DNA of 51,439 bases from an uncultured bacterium (GTDB lineage Bacteria; Cyanobacteriota; Vampirovibrionia; Gastranaerophilales; Gastranaerophilaceae). The first letter of the stretch is position 1; each line of letters opens with the position of its first letter. The translations under genes were made by a program, and so were the position numbers. Where the stretch lies: assembly GCA_949285255.1 (NCBI GenBank), contig CASDXV010000009.1:1-51439 (forward strand), given 5' to 3'. Positions 24,054-33,845 of this stretch are shown in pieces. The notes under the pieces are model-generated. The model searched no databases, was not told the DNA's origin, and saw only the letters and a program-made list of their open reading frames with translations.

Positions 24054-25427
24054 TTAGCGAGATGCTATAACTCGGGCTACATGAACACCTGACGCGCTTG
24101 CTTGCATTAAGCCCCTTGTAACACCGGCACCGTCGCCTATTGTGAAGAGATTTTTAACCCCTTGTGTTTCAAGTTCATTTGTTAAAAGAACACGTGCAGA
24201 GTAGAATTTAACCTCAACACCGTATAAAAGGGTATATCTTGAAGCAACGCCGGGGGCGATTTTATCTAATGCATAAAGCATTTCAATAATACTTAAAAGT
24301 TGTCTGTAAGGAAGCACAAGGCTTAAGTCCCCGGGGGTAGCGCAAGTAAGCGTTGGAGTTATTATGCTCTCTTTAATTCTTTGAGCGGTTGAGCGTCTGC
24401 CGTCGAGCAAGTCGCCGAATCTTTGAACCAAAATACCGCCGCCCAGCATATTTGCAAGGCTTGCGATGTGTTGACCGTATTTAATAGGTTCTTTAAAGGG
24501 TTCAGTGAATTTCTTTGACACAAGGAGTGCAAAGTTTGTATTATCAGTTTTTTTATTAGCATACGAGTGCCCGTTAACAGTTGAAATACCGTTGTAGTTT
24601 TCATTTACAACTTCGCCGTTAGGATTCATACAGAATGTTCTTACTTCATCGCCAAAAGTAGGAGAATGATAGATTAATTTTGACTCGTAAAGTCTTGATG
24701 TAATAGGCTCCATAACAGCAGCGGGAAGTTCAACGCGAACACCTACATCAACAGCGTTATTTACCATGCCTATTTTATTTTTTGCAAATTCATGAGTCAG
24801 CCAATCTGCACCCTCACGACCGGGGGCAACAACAATGTAATTTGCTAAAATTTTGTCACCAGTATTTGTAACAAAACCTTTTACCTGTTCGTTTTCAACA
24901 ATTAAGCTTTCAACTTTTTGGTTGTTAATTATGGTGATTTTTTCATCTAGGTAATCCTGCATATGTTTTAATACATGTAAAGAACGCTCTGTACCGAGGT
25001 GTCTTACGGGAGAATGTACAAGTTTAAGTTCGGCAAGTGTTGCAGCGCGTTCAATATCTGCAAATTCTTCTCTGTTTGTACCGTAAACAACTTCTGTTGC
25101 ACCATGCTCAAGGTATAATTGGTCACAGTAAGAAATAAGGTCTTCAACTTCTTTATATGACATGTAATCTACCAAATGACCGCCGACATCAGGCGTTAGG
25201 GTTAATTTACCGTCTGAAAAAGCACCTGCACCGCCCCAGCCACAGAGAAGTCCGCAGTTTTTACAGTTTACACACTGTTTTAAGCCTTCTCTCATTGGGC
25301 ATTTTCTGTTTTCAATTTTACTGCCTTTTTCAATTAAAACTACTTTCCAATCAGGCTTTAGTTTAGTTATTTCAAGGGCAGTAAAAATTCCCGCAGGGCC
25401 GCCACCGATAATTGCAACATTATACAT
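24054..25427 (-). CDS. Uncharacterised FAD-dependent dehydrogenase (COG2509-like)
   Basis: 457 aa from the ATG at 25427, which has GGAAG 8 nt upstream; a TTG 6 nt earlier is less likely. FAD site NVAIIGGGPAGIFTALEI, then a cysteine cluster (CPMREGLKQCVNCKNCGLLCGWGG, about 44-67) characteristic of this family, and IGDGAGVTRGLMQASASGV at the C-terminal flavin site. The cluster could bind a metal or an Fe-S centre. Substrate unknown. Confidence 0.85.
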   Translation of the reverse strand: MYNVAIIGGGPAGIFTALEITKLKPDWKVVLIEKGSKIENRKCPMREGLKQCVNCKNCGLLCGWGGAGAFSDGKLTLTPDVGGHLVDYMSYKEVEDLISYCDQLYLEHGATEVVYGTNREEFADIERAATLAELKLVHSPVRHLGTERSLHVLKHMQDYLDEKITIINNQKVESLIVENEQVKGFVTNTGDKILANYIVVAPGREGADWLTHEFAKNKIGMVNNAVDVGVRVELPAAVMEPITSRLYESKLIYHSPTFGDEVRTFCMNPNGEVVNENYNGISTVNGHSYANKKTDNTNFALLVSKKFTEPFKEPIKYGQHIASLANMLGGGILVQRFGDLLDGRRSTAQRIKESIITPTLTCATPGDLSLVLPYRQLLSIIEMLYALDKIAPGVASRYTLLYGVEVKFYSARVLLTNELETQGVKNLFTIGDGAGVTRGLMQASASGVHVARVIASR

Positions 25428-25518
25428 AATCAAAACTTCCTTTATTACTTACCAAACAGGGCAAAAAACCCACCAAGAGCAATTATACTACAAACAAATT
25501 ATTTAAAAGCATTTAGAG

Positions 25519-25548
25519 TTGAATTTTTAACATTTTTAATAATATAAT
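25519..25548 (+). promoter_or_regulatory. Promoter of clpP
   Basis: TTGAAT (25519-25524), an 18-nt spacer, and TATAAT (25543-25548), about 29 nt before the ATG, with GAGGAT as ribosome site. Confidence 0.6.
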
Positions 25549-25577
25549 AGGGAGTAATATTTTTTTGAGGATAGCAA

Positions 25578-26192
25578 ATGAACGAGTATAAAATTATTGA
25601 CTATGTCCCTACGGTAATTGAATCTTCTTCAAGAGGAGAAAGGTCTTTTGACATATTTTCAAGACTTTTAAGGGAGAGGATAATTTTTCTCGGTTCAGAG
25701 ATTGATGATGATGTTGCAAACTCTGTTGTAGCGCAACTTTTGCTCTTAGATAGCGAAAATCCCGAAAAAGATATTATGCTCTACATCAACTCCCCCGGAG
25801 GAGTTATAACTGCTGGACTTGCGATTTATGACACTATGCAGTTAATAAAAGCTGATGTTTCAACAATTTGCCTTGGTGACGCGGCATCAATGGGTGCGTT
25901 TTTACTATCTGGCGGCACAAAGGGTAAACGTCTTGCACTGCCAAATTCAAGAATTATGATTCACCAACCCTTAGGCGGTGCTAAGGGTCAGGCAACCGAT
26001 ATTGAAATTGAAGCAAAAGAAATTTTGAGAATGAAAACCATGCTAAATGAGCTTATGGCAGCACATACCGGTCAAAAAGTTGAAAAAATTAAAAAAGACA
26101 CGGAACGCGACAACTTTATGACAGCTCAAGAAGCTCTTGAATACGGGCTTATAGATAGAATTATCTCAAGAGATAATTTAGAGAACAACTAA
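25578..26192 (+). CDS. clpP: ATP-dependent Clp protease proteolytic subunit
   Basis: 204 aa. Self-compartmentalised serine protease that works with a ClpX/ClpA-type unfoldase. Catalytic Ser104 in GDAASMGA (more often GQAASMGA), His129 in MIHQPLGG and Asp178 (ERDNFM). The N-terminal segment ([33 protein letters not shown]) is typical. No clpX follows; the neighbour is convergent and overlaps its end by 4 bp. Confidence 0.96.
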   Translation: MNEYKIIDYVPTVIESSSRGERSFDIFSRLLRERIIFLGSEIDDDVANSVVAQLLLLDSENPEKDIMLYINSPGGVITAGLAIYDTMQLIKADVSTICLGDAASMGAFLLSGGTKGKRLALPNSRIMIHQPLGGAKGQATDIEIEAKEILRMKTMLNELMAAHTGQKVEKIKKDTERDNFMTAQEALEYGLIDRIISRDNLENN

Positions 26193-27871
26193 GCTCTTTC
26201 AAACAAATAAACTCTCCAGCTGCCACTGTCCCAATGGCCTCTGTAGGTAAGGTTTTTTCGTGCTTCTTTTAGGGTGTAGTTTTTAGCATAAGAGCTTACC
26301 AGATACAAAAAAGGAATTCTGTTATACTGCTCCTCATTTAGCACAATATTCTCAAGTCTGTTTTCATCAAAAAAGGAAACTGTTTTTAGCTCTACTATAA
26401 AAAACTTATCCCCTTTTTTCAGCTTTGAAAGGTAATTATCAGACATAAAAGAGCTGATTTTTTCATTATGTTTCATAAGAAAAATATCTCTGTAGAGCTC
26501 TTTTCCTCTCTTAAAAGCTTCATAAGTATTTGACTCTCCCAAGTATACAATGTAGGGAAAATTATACTTGTCTATTGAATTTGCGTAAAAAAAAAGATTG
26601 TCCTCTTTTGTGTATTTTTCAAACCTTGATGGCGGATAGTAAAGATACAGCACTCTATCTGAGTTTTTAACACCCATATCTTTTAGCGCACTAACTGCGA
26701 GTCTTTGCCCCTCAAGACGCGTTAAGCGCACGGGGGAAGCGTAGGATACAACAATATAAAAAAGTGTCAAAACAGAAAAAATCGTAGCAAGAGAAATCTT
26801 TAATCCCTTAAGTTTCATTGTTGACCAGCCTATCGCAACAAGGAGAATTAAAATAGGGTAAAGCTCTATTAAATATTTTGTAAGGAAAATAATCTTGCCA
26901 AATAACGCCGCAACAAGAACAGTTAAAAAAGTTGCAGCAAAAAGGGTTAAAAGATAGTAATTAACTCTTCTGCCGTTCTCAAAGGCTTTTATAATAAATG
27001 CAATACAAATAACGGTAGGAACAAGGGCAAATATTATAAAGCCAAAATTCAGCGCGGCGTTAGAAAATATTTCATTTAAGAAACTTGGCGGCGCATTTGA
27101 AATATTTTTTAAAACGGGAGAGAACAGGTCAGTAAAGTAAAATAACAATTTTGACCAGCTAAAAGGCGCCCACCACTGACTAAAGTAGCGAGGATGTGCA
27201 AAAAGATTAAACAAAAACGGCACAAGAGGCAAAGATAAAATTACTATCGCCAAAATATTGTTAAAAAGATTGTTTTCTTTCTTTTTCCTCTGCATAAATG
27301 CTATAAGCGAACATACATTAAAAAGTACAAAAACAAAGCCTATTGTATGTTCAAAAATTAACAAAAGCGAAAATAGTGTAAGCATCCAACAGTTTTTATT
27401 TGACGGGTTATTGAAAACCTTAAGAGAATAAAAAAGCACCATTGACGCTATTAAAAAAGTAAGCGAATAGATTCTTACTTCTTGAGAAAAATAAATCAAA
27501 AACCCGCTTATTGCAGTAATAAAAGCTGCAGCAAGCGCACAGAGTTCGCCGTGTTTTTTAACCAGATATTCTTTTGCGCAAAGATACATTGTAAAAATTG
27601 AAATCACTCCGGGCACAAGCGAAGAAACCCTTAATGACACATCAGAGTCTTTAAAAATTGCCATCCAACCTTTTAAATAAAAATAATGCAAGGGGGCATG
27701 ACAGTTATTTGCAACACCTTTAAAGAAATCCTGCGGAAATTTAAGATTAGCTATTGACCATGTGAGGTACTCATCGTTCCACATGCCCTCAGGCTTATCT
27801 ATATTCCAGAGACGGAGCAAAAGTCCCAACAGTACTATTGAAATAAGAATTAATGTGTGATTTTTATTCAT
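26189..27871 (-). CDS. GT39-like (PMT/ArnT) membrane glycosyltransferase
   Basis: 560 aa from the ATG at 27871. About ten or more hydrophobic helices, with the first-loop acidic motif WNDEY (about 33-37) and [12 protein letters not shown], as in family 39 transferases that use polyprenyl-phosphate sugars. The C-terminal ~170 residues are soluble. It would add a sugar to lipid A, protein or another envelope acceptor; donor and acceptor are not known. No clear ribosome site. Confidence 0.82.
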   Translation of the reverse strand: MNKNHTLILISIVLLGLLLRLWNIDKPEGMWNDEYLTWSIANLKFPQDFFKGVANNCHAPLHYFYLKGWMAIFKDSDVSLRVSSLVPGVISIFTMYLCAKEYLVKKHGELCALAAAFITAISGFLIYFSQEVRIYSLTFLIASMVLFYSLKVFNNPSNKNCWMLTLFSLLLIFEHTIGFVFVLFNVCSLIAFMQRKKKENNLFNNILAIVILSLPLVPFLFNLFAHPRYFSQWWAPFSWSKLLFYFTDLFSPVLKNISNAPPSFLNEIFSNAALNFGFIIFALVPTVICIAFIIKAFENGRRVNYYLLTLFAATFLTVLVAALFGKIIFLTKYLIELYPILILLVAIGWSTMKLKGLKISLATIFSVLTLFYIVVSYASPVRLTRLEGQRLAVSALKDMGVKNSDRVLYLYYPPSRFEKYTKEDNLFFYANSIDKYNFPYIVYLGESNTYEAFKRGKELYRDIFLMKHNEKISSFMSDNYLSKLKKGDKFFIVELKTVSFFDENRLENIVLNEEQYNRIPFLYLVSSYAKNYTLKEARKNLTYRGHWDSGSWRVYLFERA

Positions 27872-27981
27872 AATAAACAAAGCATATCAGAAGTTTTAAT
27901 CTTTGTCATTTTTTTTAAAATTATTAAAAAAGTGGAAAAATTAAGATTTTCATTGTAATATTAATTTCAAAAGGAGTAAAG

Positions 27982-29310
27982 ATGGGGTTTAATAACACCA
28001 TAACGGTTATAAGTAACAGCGAAGTGCTTATCGGACAAATAAGCGAAAAGCTTGTGCTGCTTAGAGATTTAGACAAAGTAACAAGCTGCAAACAAGAGGG
28101 CGCAATTGCATTTTTAAAAAATCAATTACCAAATGTCATCATGCTTCACTGCGAAAACAATGACCCTGAAGCACTTGACCTCATAAAACAAATAAAGGCA
28201 GAGCCTGTACTTATGCAAACGCCTGTGTTACTTCTTGATGAAAATTGCAGCAGAGAAACAGTAATTGATGCGTTTGACGCAGGAATAAGCGATATTTTAA
28301 AAATCCCCTGTGAAGACCATGAGCTTTTAATAAGGGCAATTTGGTGCATTCAAAAAGATGAAATAAATACAAACAGGCAAACTCGCTTTGATTTTATGAA
28401 AGATTTAGGCATAATCCAGCCTGACACGGGAGTTTATACACAAAAATACTGTGAAGAGTTTCTCAGAAATGAAATAGAACACACAATAAATCACAAAGCT
28501 CAGGCATGCCTTATGTTAATAACACCTGATAGCAAATACCCCGGATACAAAAACCCAAAAGAGTTCTTGGATGTTGTTAATAAATCAGTAAGGCTAAACG
28601 ACTCTGTTGCAATAAAAGATGTGGATGAGTTCTACATATTTTTACCAAAAACAAAATTAAACGGAGTTTATCCTGTTTTTGAAAGGATAAACAATAATTT
28701 AGGCGTAGATTGCGGGGCAAATGCATCTGTAATTGAGATAAAAGATGAAAGATTTGACTCAGTCAAAAATCTGCTGCAAGACGCACTAAATAAGGCAAAA
28801 GAAGAAACAAACGCCCTTATTGTAGCATCAAGTCTGTATTCTAAAGACCCAAATGCCGGTATAAACCTTGCAAAACAATCGCCCGTTATGCCTAAAGACA
28901 AGGTAAGCACTCAAAAGCTTGCTCAAAAAGTTGAAATGGCAGATGAAGACAAGAAAAACAAACTCTTCAGGCAAGCCTACAGACAAAAATGCAGAATAGT
29001 TTTTGAACCTGTTTTTGAAAAGTATCAAAATTATATTAACAATAAAATAAAAGACGTTACCGTAAAATATGACGTAACGGTAGAAAAAACAAGGTTTGTA
29101 ATTTATAAAAACAATATTCGCGCAACGCTTTCTATAACCTATGGCGGACTATATAAAGCTCGCATCGATACATCAATTGTTCACTCTGATGTTACAAAAA
29201 ATTCAAACTCTATAGTGCTTGATTTTGTGCAGTTGAATTTCCAAAAACTCTCACAAATAATAGAAGAGCTTTATGTGGAATTTAAAAATCTGCTAAAAAA
29301 TTCAAATTAG
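27982..29310 (+). CDS. Pseudo-receiver and degenerate GGDEF-like protein
   Basis: 442 aa. Residues 6-125 have a receiver fold, but the phospho-Asp position is His56 (VIMLHCEN) and the N-terminal acidic pair is SNS (11-13); the Lys-Pro region is KIP (107-109). Residues about 135-285 look like a GGDEF domain whose signature is reduced to VDEF (214-217). A C-terminal domain (about 325-442, KCRIVFEPVFEKYQ...) is unassigned. It is probably a non-catalytic signalling or scaffold protein. The Shine-Dalgarno site is AAGGAG. Confidence 0.72.
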   Translation: MGFNNTITVISNSEVLIGQISEKLVLLRDLDKVTSCKQEGAIAFLKNQLPNVIMLHCENNDPEALDLIKQIKAEPVLMQTPVLLLDENCSRETVIDAFDAGISDILKIPCEDHELLIRAIWCIQKDEINTNRQTRFDFMKDLGIIQPDTGVYTQKYCEEFLRNEIEHTINHKAQACLMLITPDSKYPGYKNPKEFLDVVNKSVRLNDSVAIKDVDEFYIFLPKTKLNGVYPVFERINNNLGVDCGANASVIEIKDERFDSVKNLLQDALNKAKEETNALIVASSLYSKDPNAGINLAKQSPVMPKDKVSTQKLAQKVEMADEDKKNKLFRQAYRQKCRIVFEPVFEKYQNYINNKIKDVTVKYDVTVEKTRFVIYKNNIRATLSITYGGLYKARIDTSIVHSDVTKNSNSIVLDFVQLNFQKLSQIIEELYVEFKNLLKNSN

Positions 29311-29510
29311 TTATTACTTACAAGCATTTTAAATGCAACAAGACCGCGTGCAGAGATTTGTTTTGATGTTGCACGTTGTTCTTTTGCAATATTAAATACA
29401 CGTGCTATTCTTTGCACCTCTTGAATTTTCTTTACACTGTCAAGTTTGTACACGTTTTTTTCAGGGTCGCAAACTATGTTAAATATTGTGTTTAATTCAA
29501 TCTCAGTCAT
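29307..29510 (-). CDS. Small hypothetical protein
   Basis: 67 aa, soluble, mostly helical, mixed charge. No family is recognised. The ribosome site is weak (GAGAG about 10 nt upstream). Its stop overlaps that of the convergent pseudo-receiver gene. It may be a real gene or chance; I lean slightly towards real because it fills the gap neatly. Confidence 0.45.
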   Translation of the reverse strand: MTEIELNTIFNIVCDPEKNVYKLDSVKKIQEVQRIARVFNIAKEQRATSKQISARGLVAFKMLVSNN

Positions 29511-29603
29511 AACTAAAAAACTCTCATAAGCTATTGTTATATTAATAAAGTTTTTTTATGAGAGATAATTGACTAATTTTTATTTAATATTAACAAATGT
29601 AAA

Positions 29604-30140
29604 CTACTGTATTGAAGGCTTTCTTAAATCATCAAAACTAACACCGTTTACCTTAAGCAAAAAGTCGCACACTTCCCTAACTGCACCCCTTCCGCCGGAT
29701 TTTTCGGTAACAATGTCACAAATATCTTTTACTTCATCAACTGCATCATTGGGGCAAACTGAAAGCCCGCAAGATTTAAGAATTTCTATATCGGGCAAAT
29801 CGTCACCCATATACATAATTTCATCATACTTTAGCGAGAATTCTTTACAAATCTCATCCAAAGCCAGCATTTTATTTTTTTGATTCATAAAAAGTTTAGT
29901 TATATCAAGGGTTTTTGCCCTCTCAATAACCGCCTGAGATTCTTTAGCGGTAATTATAGCGGTTTTAATACCTGCTTTATTTATCATAACAACACCTAAG
30001 CCGTCTTTAGCATTAAAAGCCTTTGCCTGATTACCGTCAGGAAGGTAGATTAAAGACCCGTCAGTCATTACACCGTCTATATCAAAAGCTGCAAGTTTAA
30101 TTTTTTTTGCTTTTAGTTTAATATCAAGAGAAATTTCCAC
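29604..30140 (-). CDS. kdsC: 3-deoxy-D-manno-octulosonate 8-phosphate phosphatase
   Basis: 178 aa. HAD phosphatase: LAAFDIDGVMTDG (nucleophile Asp), KDGLGV, TAKES, and MGDDLPD as the metal site. It removes phosphate from Kdo-8-P for LPS. The start is GTG, its first base shared with the kdsD stop (TAGTG), with GGGAG 7 nt upstream. Confidence 0.93.
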   Translation of the reverse strand: MEISLDIKLKAKKIKLAAFDIDGVMTDGSLIYLPDGNQAKAFNAKDGLGVVMINKAGIKTAIITAKESQAVIERAKTLDITKLFMNQKNKMLALDEICKEFSLKYDEIMYMGDDLPDIEILKSCGLSVCPNDAVDEVKDICDIVTEKSGGRGAVREVCDFLLKVNGVSFDDLRKPSIQ

Positions 30141-31129
30141 TACGCAACTCCCGCCTTAAGTAAGTCATGAATATGTAAAAGACCTATTGGAACATTATTT
30201 TCATCCACAACCGCAAGTGAAGTAATTGAATGTTTTTCCATAATAGCAAGAGCCTTTGCGCAAAGGTCATTTACACCTATTGTTTTTGGATTTTTTGTCA
30301 TAACTTCACTAACTTTAAGCGAGGCAGCATTAGGGTATTTTATAACCGCACGCCTGATATCACCATCTGTCAGCACCCCTGTAAGTTTTTTGTTTTCATC
30401 AACCAAAAGTGCTGTTCCAAGGCGCTTTTCACTTACTATTTTTATTGCATCACTAAAGCTTACATCCTGTAAAACTATAGGTAGACGCTCATCTTTAACC
30501 ATAAGTTCTTCAACTTTATACAAAATTCCCTTGCCAAGAGCGCCTGACGGGTGATACAAAAGAAAATCTTCATACGTAAAACCACGCTTTTTAAGCAGAC
30601 AAACAGAAATAGCATCTCCCATTGCAAGAGTAACGGTAGTGCTTGCAGTTGGTGCTTTATTCAGAGGGCATGCCTCACGCTCTACCGATATATCAAGCAC
30701 AACATCACTTTTTTGAGCAAGTGTAGAGTTTAAACCGCCTGTTACGCCAATTAGAGGGACACCAAAGCGCATAATAAGAGGAAGTAGATTTAGAAGCTCC
30801 TGTGTTTCTCCACTGTTTGATATTGCTATTACAACATCATTTCTTGAAATAATTCCACTGTCACCATGAGTTGATTCAGCAGGGTGTAAAAATACCGCAG
30901 GGGTACCTGTTGAGCATAAAGTAGAAGCTATTTTTCTACCCACAAGACCTGATTTACCCATACCGGTAACAACAACTTTGCCTTTTGAAGAGTAAATTAT
31001 ATCAATTGCTTTTACAAAATCCTCACCCAAGCGCTCTTTTAATTTGAGAACAGAATTTGCCTCAATATCAAAAACTTCTTTTGCGCTGTTTATAAGCTCA
31101 AGACTGTCTACAGTAGCAGAATTAAACAT
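30140..31129 (-). CDS. kdsD: D-arabinose 5-phosphate isomerase
   Basis: 329 aa from the ATG at 31129, which has AAAGG 7 nt upstream; a TTG 15 nt earlier is less likely. The SIS sugar-isomerase domain (about 35-170: VVVTGMGKSGLVGRKIASTL, STHGDSG, ISNSGETQE) is followed by two CBS domains (about 205-325). It supplies arabinose-5-P for Kdo synthesis and is coupled with kdsC, showing that this organism makes LPS. Confidence 0.94.
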   Translation of the reverse strand: MFNSATVDSLELINSAKEVFDIEANSVLKLKERLGEDFVKAIDIIYSSKGKVVVTGMGKSGLVGRKIASTLCSTGTPAVFLHPAESTHGDSGIISRNDVVIAISNSGETQELLNLLPLIMRFGVPLIGVTGGLNSTLAQKSDVVLDISVEREACPLNKAPTASTTVTLAMGDAISVCLLKKRGFTYEDFLLYHPSGALGKGILYKVEELMVKDERLPIVLQDVSFSDAIKIVSEKRLGTALLVDENKKLTGVLTDGDIRRAVIKYPNAASLKVSEVMTKNPKTIGVNDLCAKALAIMEKHSITSLAVVDENNVPIGLLHIHDLLKAGVA

Positions 31130-31292
31130 ATACAAGCCTTTCAACCATACTTATAAAAAAATTATACACTAAAAGGTTTAGATTTTGAATTTTGTTATAA
31201 AAAATTAAAATTTCACTCCGAGATATTAAGTATACGAAGAAATACCTATAACAGTGAATATATTTAGCATAAAGGTTCTAAAATCTAATAAC

Positions 31293-31556
31293 ATGATAGA
31301 AAAAATTGAAAATTTCCTCAAAAACTCCCCAAAGCAAAAGGTCGATGTAGATATTAGCAATTTAAATCTTATAGATGCCTCGCGCATGGCACTTTTATCA
31401 TCAGTAAGGTTCTTTGCGAAATATCCCGATAAAAAAATATGCTGGTCGGTAAAAGATGAGGAAACAAAAAGGACTATTTCAAATCTTATGTTAAAAAACA
31501 TGGAGCTTGAAGTAAAAAACAATACAACGGCAGAAAAGGTTTATTCGATACGATGA
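31293..31556 (+). CDS. Small STAS-like protein of unknown function
   Basis: 87 aa from the ATG at 31293; a GTG 39 nt upstream is possible. KVDVDISNLNLIDASRMALLSSVRFF resembles the beta-strand and helix start of a STAS domain, but the match is weak. No ribosome site; TAAAAT sits 8 nt upstream. The stop overlaps the next start by ATGA, so it is coupled to the aldolase gene. Confidence 0.6.
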   Translation: MIEKIENFLKNSPKQKVDVDISNLNLIDASRMALLSSVRFFAKYPDKKICWSVKDEETKRTISNLMLKNMELEVKNNTTAEKVYSIR

Positions 31557-32149
31557 GCGAAGCAATAAGAGAAATTTTTAAAACTAAAATATATGGGATT
31601 ATAAGAGAAGATAACCCCGAGAAAGCTTATGAGATAGCAAACGCCTACGTACAAGGCGGCATTAAGGTTATTGAAATTAATTCTGAAATTGAAGCAATAA
31701 AGAAAGTTAGCCAAATTAATGGGATTTATGTAGCTCAAGGCGGAGTTATAACATCAGAACAAGCACACAGCGGCATTGAAGCAGGTGCAAAACTCATTGT
31801 ATCACCGATTTTACAAATGGGTTTGACAAAAGTGTCCTCCAGCAGCAAAATCCCTCTTATACTAAGCGCTACAACACCAAACGAAGCTTACAGTGCTTGG
31901 AAAGTTCGAGTACCGATTATTAAAATATTCCCCATAAAAGATTTAGGCGGGGATACCTACATTGAAGACCTTTTGCGCCCTATGAAATTTTTAAATGTCA
32001 TGCCATGTGGCAGCGTAAAAATTCAACACATAAAACCACTGCTAAAAGCAGGAGCATGTGCTGTTGGCATGGGACGAGAGTTGTATCTTAACAAAAGCTA
32101 CGAACAAATTGTAGACAGTGTCAAAGAAGCCGTAAAAGAAACAAATTAA
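31553..32149 (+). CDS. KDPG/KHG aldolase family protein
   Basis: 198 aa TIM barrel. The family pattern includes GIIREDNPEKAYEIANAYVQGGIKVIEIN (active Glu), GGVITSEQA, SATTPNEA, and IIKIFPIKDLGG with the Schiff-base Lys, ending PCGSVKIQHIKPLLKAGACAVGMG. It probably cleaves a 2-keto-3-deoxy-6-phospho-sugar acid to pyruvate and an aldehyde phosphate. No Entner-Doudoroff dehydratase is nearby, so the substrate is uncertain. Confidence 0.87.
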   Translation: MSEAIREIFKTKIYGIIREDNPEKAYEIANAYVQGGIKVIEINSEIEAIKKVSQINGIYVAQGGVITSEQAHSGIEAGAKLIVSPILQMGLTKVSSSSKIPLILSATTPNEAYSAWKVRVPIIKIFPIKDLGGDTYIEDLLRPMKFLNVMPCGSVKIQHIKPLLKAGACAVGMGRELYLNKSYEQIVDSVKEAVKETN

Positions 32150-33670
32150 CTACTTATACACTTGATTTAGGGCGTTAAATATAGCTTTTACGTTAGCCTT
32201 AGCAGTATTTTTATCTGTAGCGCGGCCGATAATCTCTTCACCGTTTTTGCCCACAAGTTTAATAACACTCATAGCAGTAGCGCCTGAGCCCATTTTATCT
32301 TCATCAAGCGCATATTGTTTGTAGTGCGATAATTTTCTCGGGAACCCTGCATTTTTAAGTGCATCAAGACAAGCATCCAAAGGCCCGTTTCCCGAGCCTT
32401 CGACTTCTTTCAGCTCATCTTTAAATTTAAAATCAAGTTTAAACTTATCTCCTGCAAGGTGTTTAAATGAAACAAGTTCAAATGCGCCTTTAATGTCAAA
32501 TATTTCTCTAAAATAAATTTCAAGAATTTCATCGACACTAAGCTCGCCTTTTACCTCGGACACCTCTTTTACCACAGGAGTTAAGCATATCGCCTCATTA
32601 ATCGTAATGGGATAACCCGCATTATTAATAATTTCAAATATAGCAGTCTTGCCCGATTGAGAAGTAAATTCAATTTTCTCATCATTACCTCTACCGATAA
32701 GCGAAGGGTGAATCGGCCTGTATGCGCCAAATTCCATATCTTTTGTTTTAATAGCACCATCTTGGTGTATTCCGCTCCTGTGCGCCAAAGCTTCAGGGCC
32801 AACAAGCGGAGCTTTTTCATAAATTGAAACATTTGACATCTGAGAAATTATCATCGCGGTTTCATAAATTTTATCCAAATTCACAGGGACTTCAACCCCA
32901 TTATTGTGAAGAGCAACTGCGACTTGAGCAAAATCAGTATTACCGGCTCTCTCACCTAAACCGTTTAAACAACACTCAAGCTGAATTGCACCTGCAAAAT
33001 ACCCCTCAACTGTTGTGGCGGTTGCCATGCCAAGGTCGTTATGATTGTGAAGAGAAATTATTACATCATCAGGCAAAGACTCTTTAACTTTTTCTATCAT
33101 ATTAATAAAAGTCTTTGGACGCGTTCTCTCAACGGTATTAGGGAGATTTATTACACTTGCGCCCGCCTTAACTATTTTTTTTAGAGTACCAATTACAAAA
33201 TCAAGATTTTCAATACAATCGCCAAAATGCTCTACGCTAAACTGCACCTGAGCATTTTTGTTTATTTTTTTAACACTTGAATAAGCGTACTCAACCGCTT
33301 CAATTGCTTTTTTGGCACAATAGTGAGGCTCTTTATTTAAAACATATTTCATATGAAATGGGCTGAGTGTCAAAAATGTATGTATTCTTGGAATTTTAGC
33401 ATGCCCTATTGAATCAATTGCACTATCAATGTCTTTTTGGACAGTTCTAGCCAGAGCGGACACAACGAGGTTATCCCATGCCATATCAGCCAAAGCAGAG
33501 CATGACTGAAAATCCATATGAGAAGATGCGGGAAAACCAACCTCAACCGCTTGAACATTAAGCTCTTTAAGCTTTTCAAATATAAATTGTTTCTCACTCA
33601 ACTGCCAAGGCTTTTTTAATGATTGATTTCCGTCTCTTAAAGTAATATCGTAGAAAAAAGGCTTATCCAT
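32150..33670 (-). CDS. leuA: 2-isopropylmalate synthase family protein
   Basis: 506 aa. HMGL-type catalytic barrel (DITLRDGNQSL, HNHNDLGMA, GLGERAGNTD) followed by the LeuA regulatory domain (SGNGPLDACLDAL, GSGATAMSVIKL), the feedback site for leucine. It condenses acetyl-CoA with 2-oxoisovalerate; a homocitrate or citramalate synthase role cannot be fully excluded. Its stop abuts that of the aldolase. Confidence 0.87.
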   Translation of the reverse strand: MDKPFFYDITLRDGNQSLKKPWQLSEKQFIFEKLKELNVQAVEVGFPASSHMDFQSCSALADMAWDNLVVSALARTVQKDIDSAIDSIGHAKIPRIHTFLTLSPFHMKYVLNKEPHYCAKKAIEAVEYAYSSVKKINKNAQVQFSVEHFGDCIENLDFVIGTLKKIVKAGASVINLPNTVERTRPKTFINMIEKVKESLPDDVIISLHNHNDLGMATATTVEGYFAGAIQLECCLNGLGERAGNTDFAQVAVALHNNGVEVPVNLDKIYETAMIISQMSNVSIYEKAPLVGPEALAHRSGIHQDGAIKTKDMEFGAYRPIHPSLIGRGNDEKIEFTSQSGKTAIFEIINNAGYPITINEAICLTPVVKEVSEVKGELSVDEILEIYFREIFDIKGAFELVSFKHLAGDKFKLDFKFKDELKEVEGSGNGPLDACLDALKNAGFPRKLSHYKQYALDEDKMGSGATAMSVIKLVGKNGEEIIGRATDKNTAKANVKAIFNALNQVYK

Positions 33671-33845
33671 ATACTAAGTTATTCCATTTATTTGACACGT
33701 GTGCTATAATTGTAAAACAAACAATAAATATTGATGACAAATCACCAACTATGTAAATTTTTGTTAATCCAAATCCCACTCTCTAAGTGTTTTTTAGCAA
33801 TTTAATTTTATTTTTGACGTTAAAAGACTTGGTTGAAGAAGGTAT

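Noticed and set aside
33698-33730. TTGACA and TATAAT close together upstream of the tandem membrane proteins
   Set aside because: The spacer is only about 7 nt, so they cannot form one promoter.
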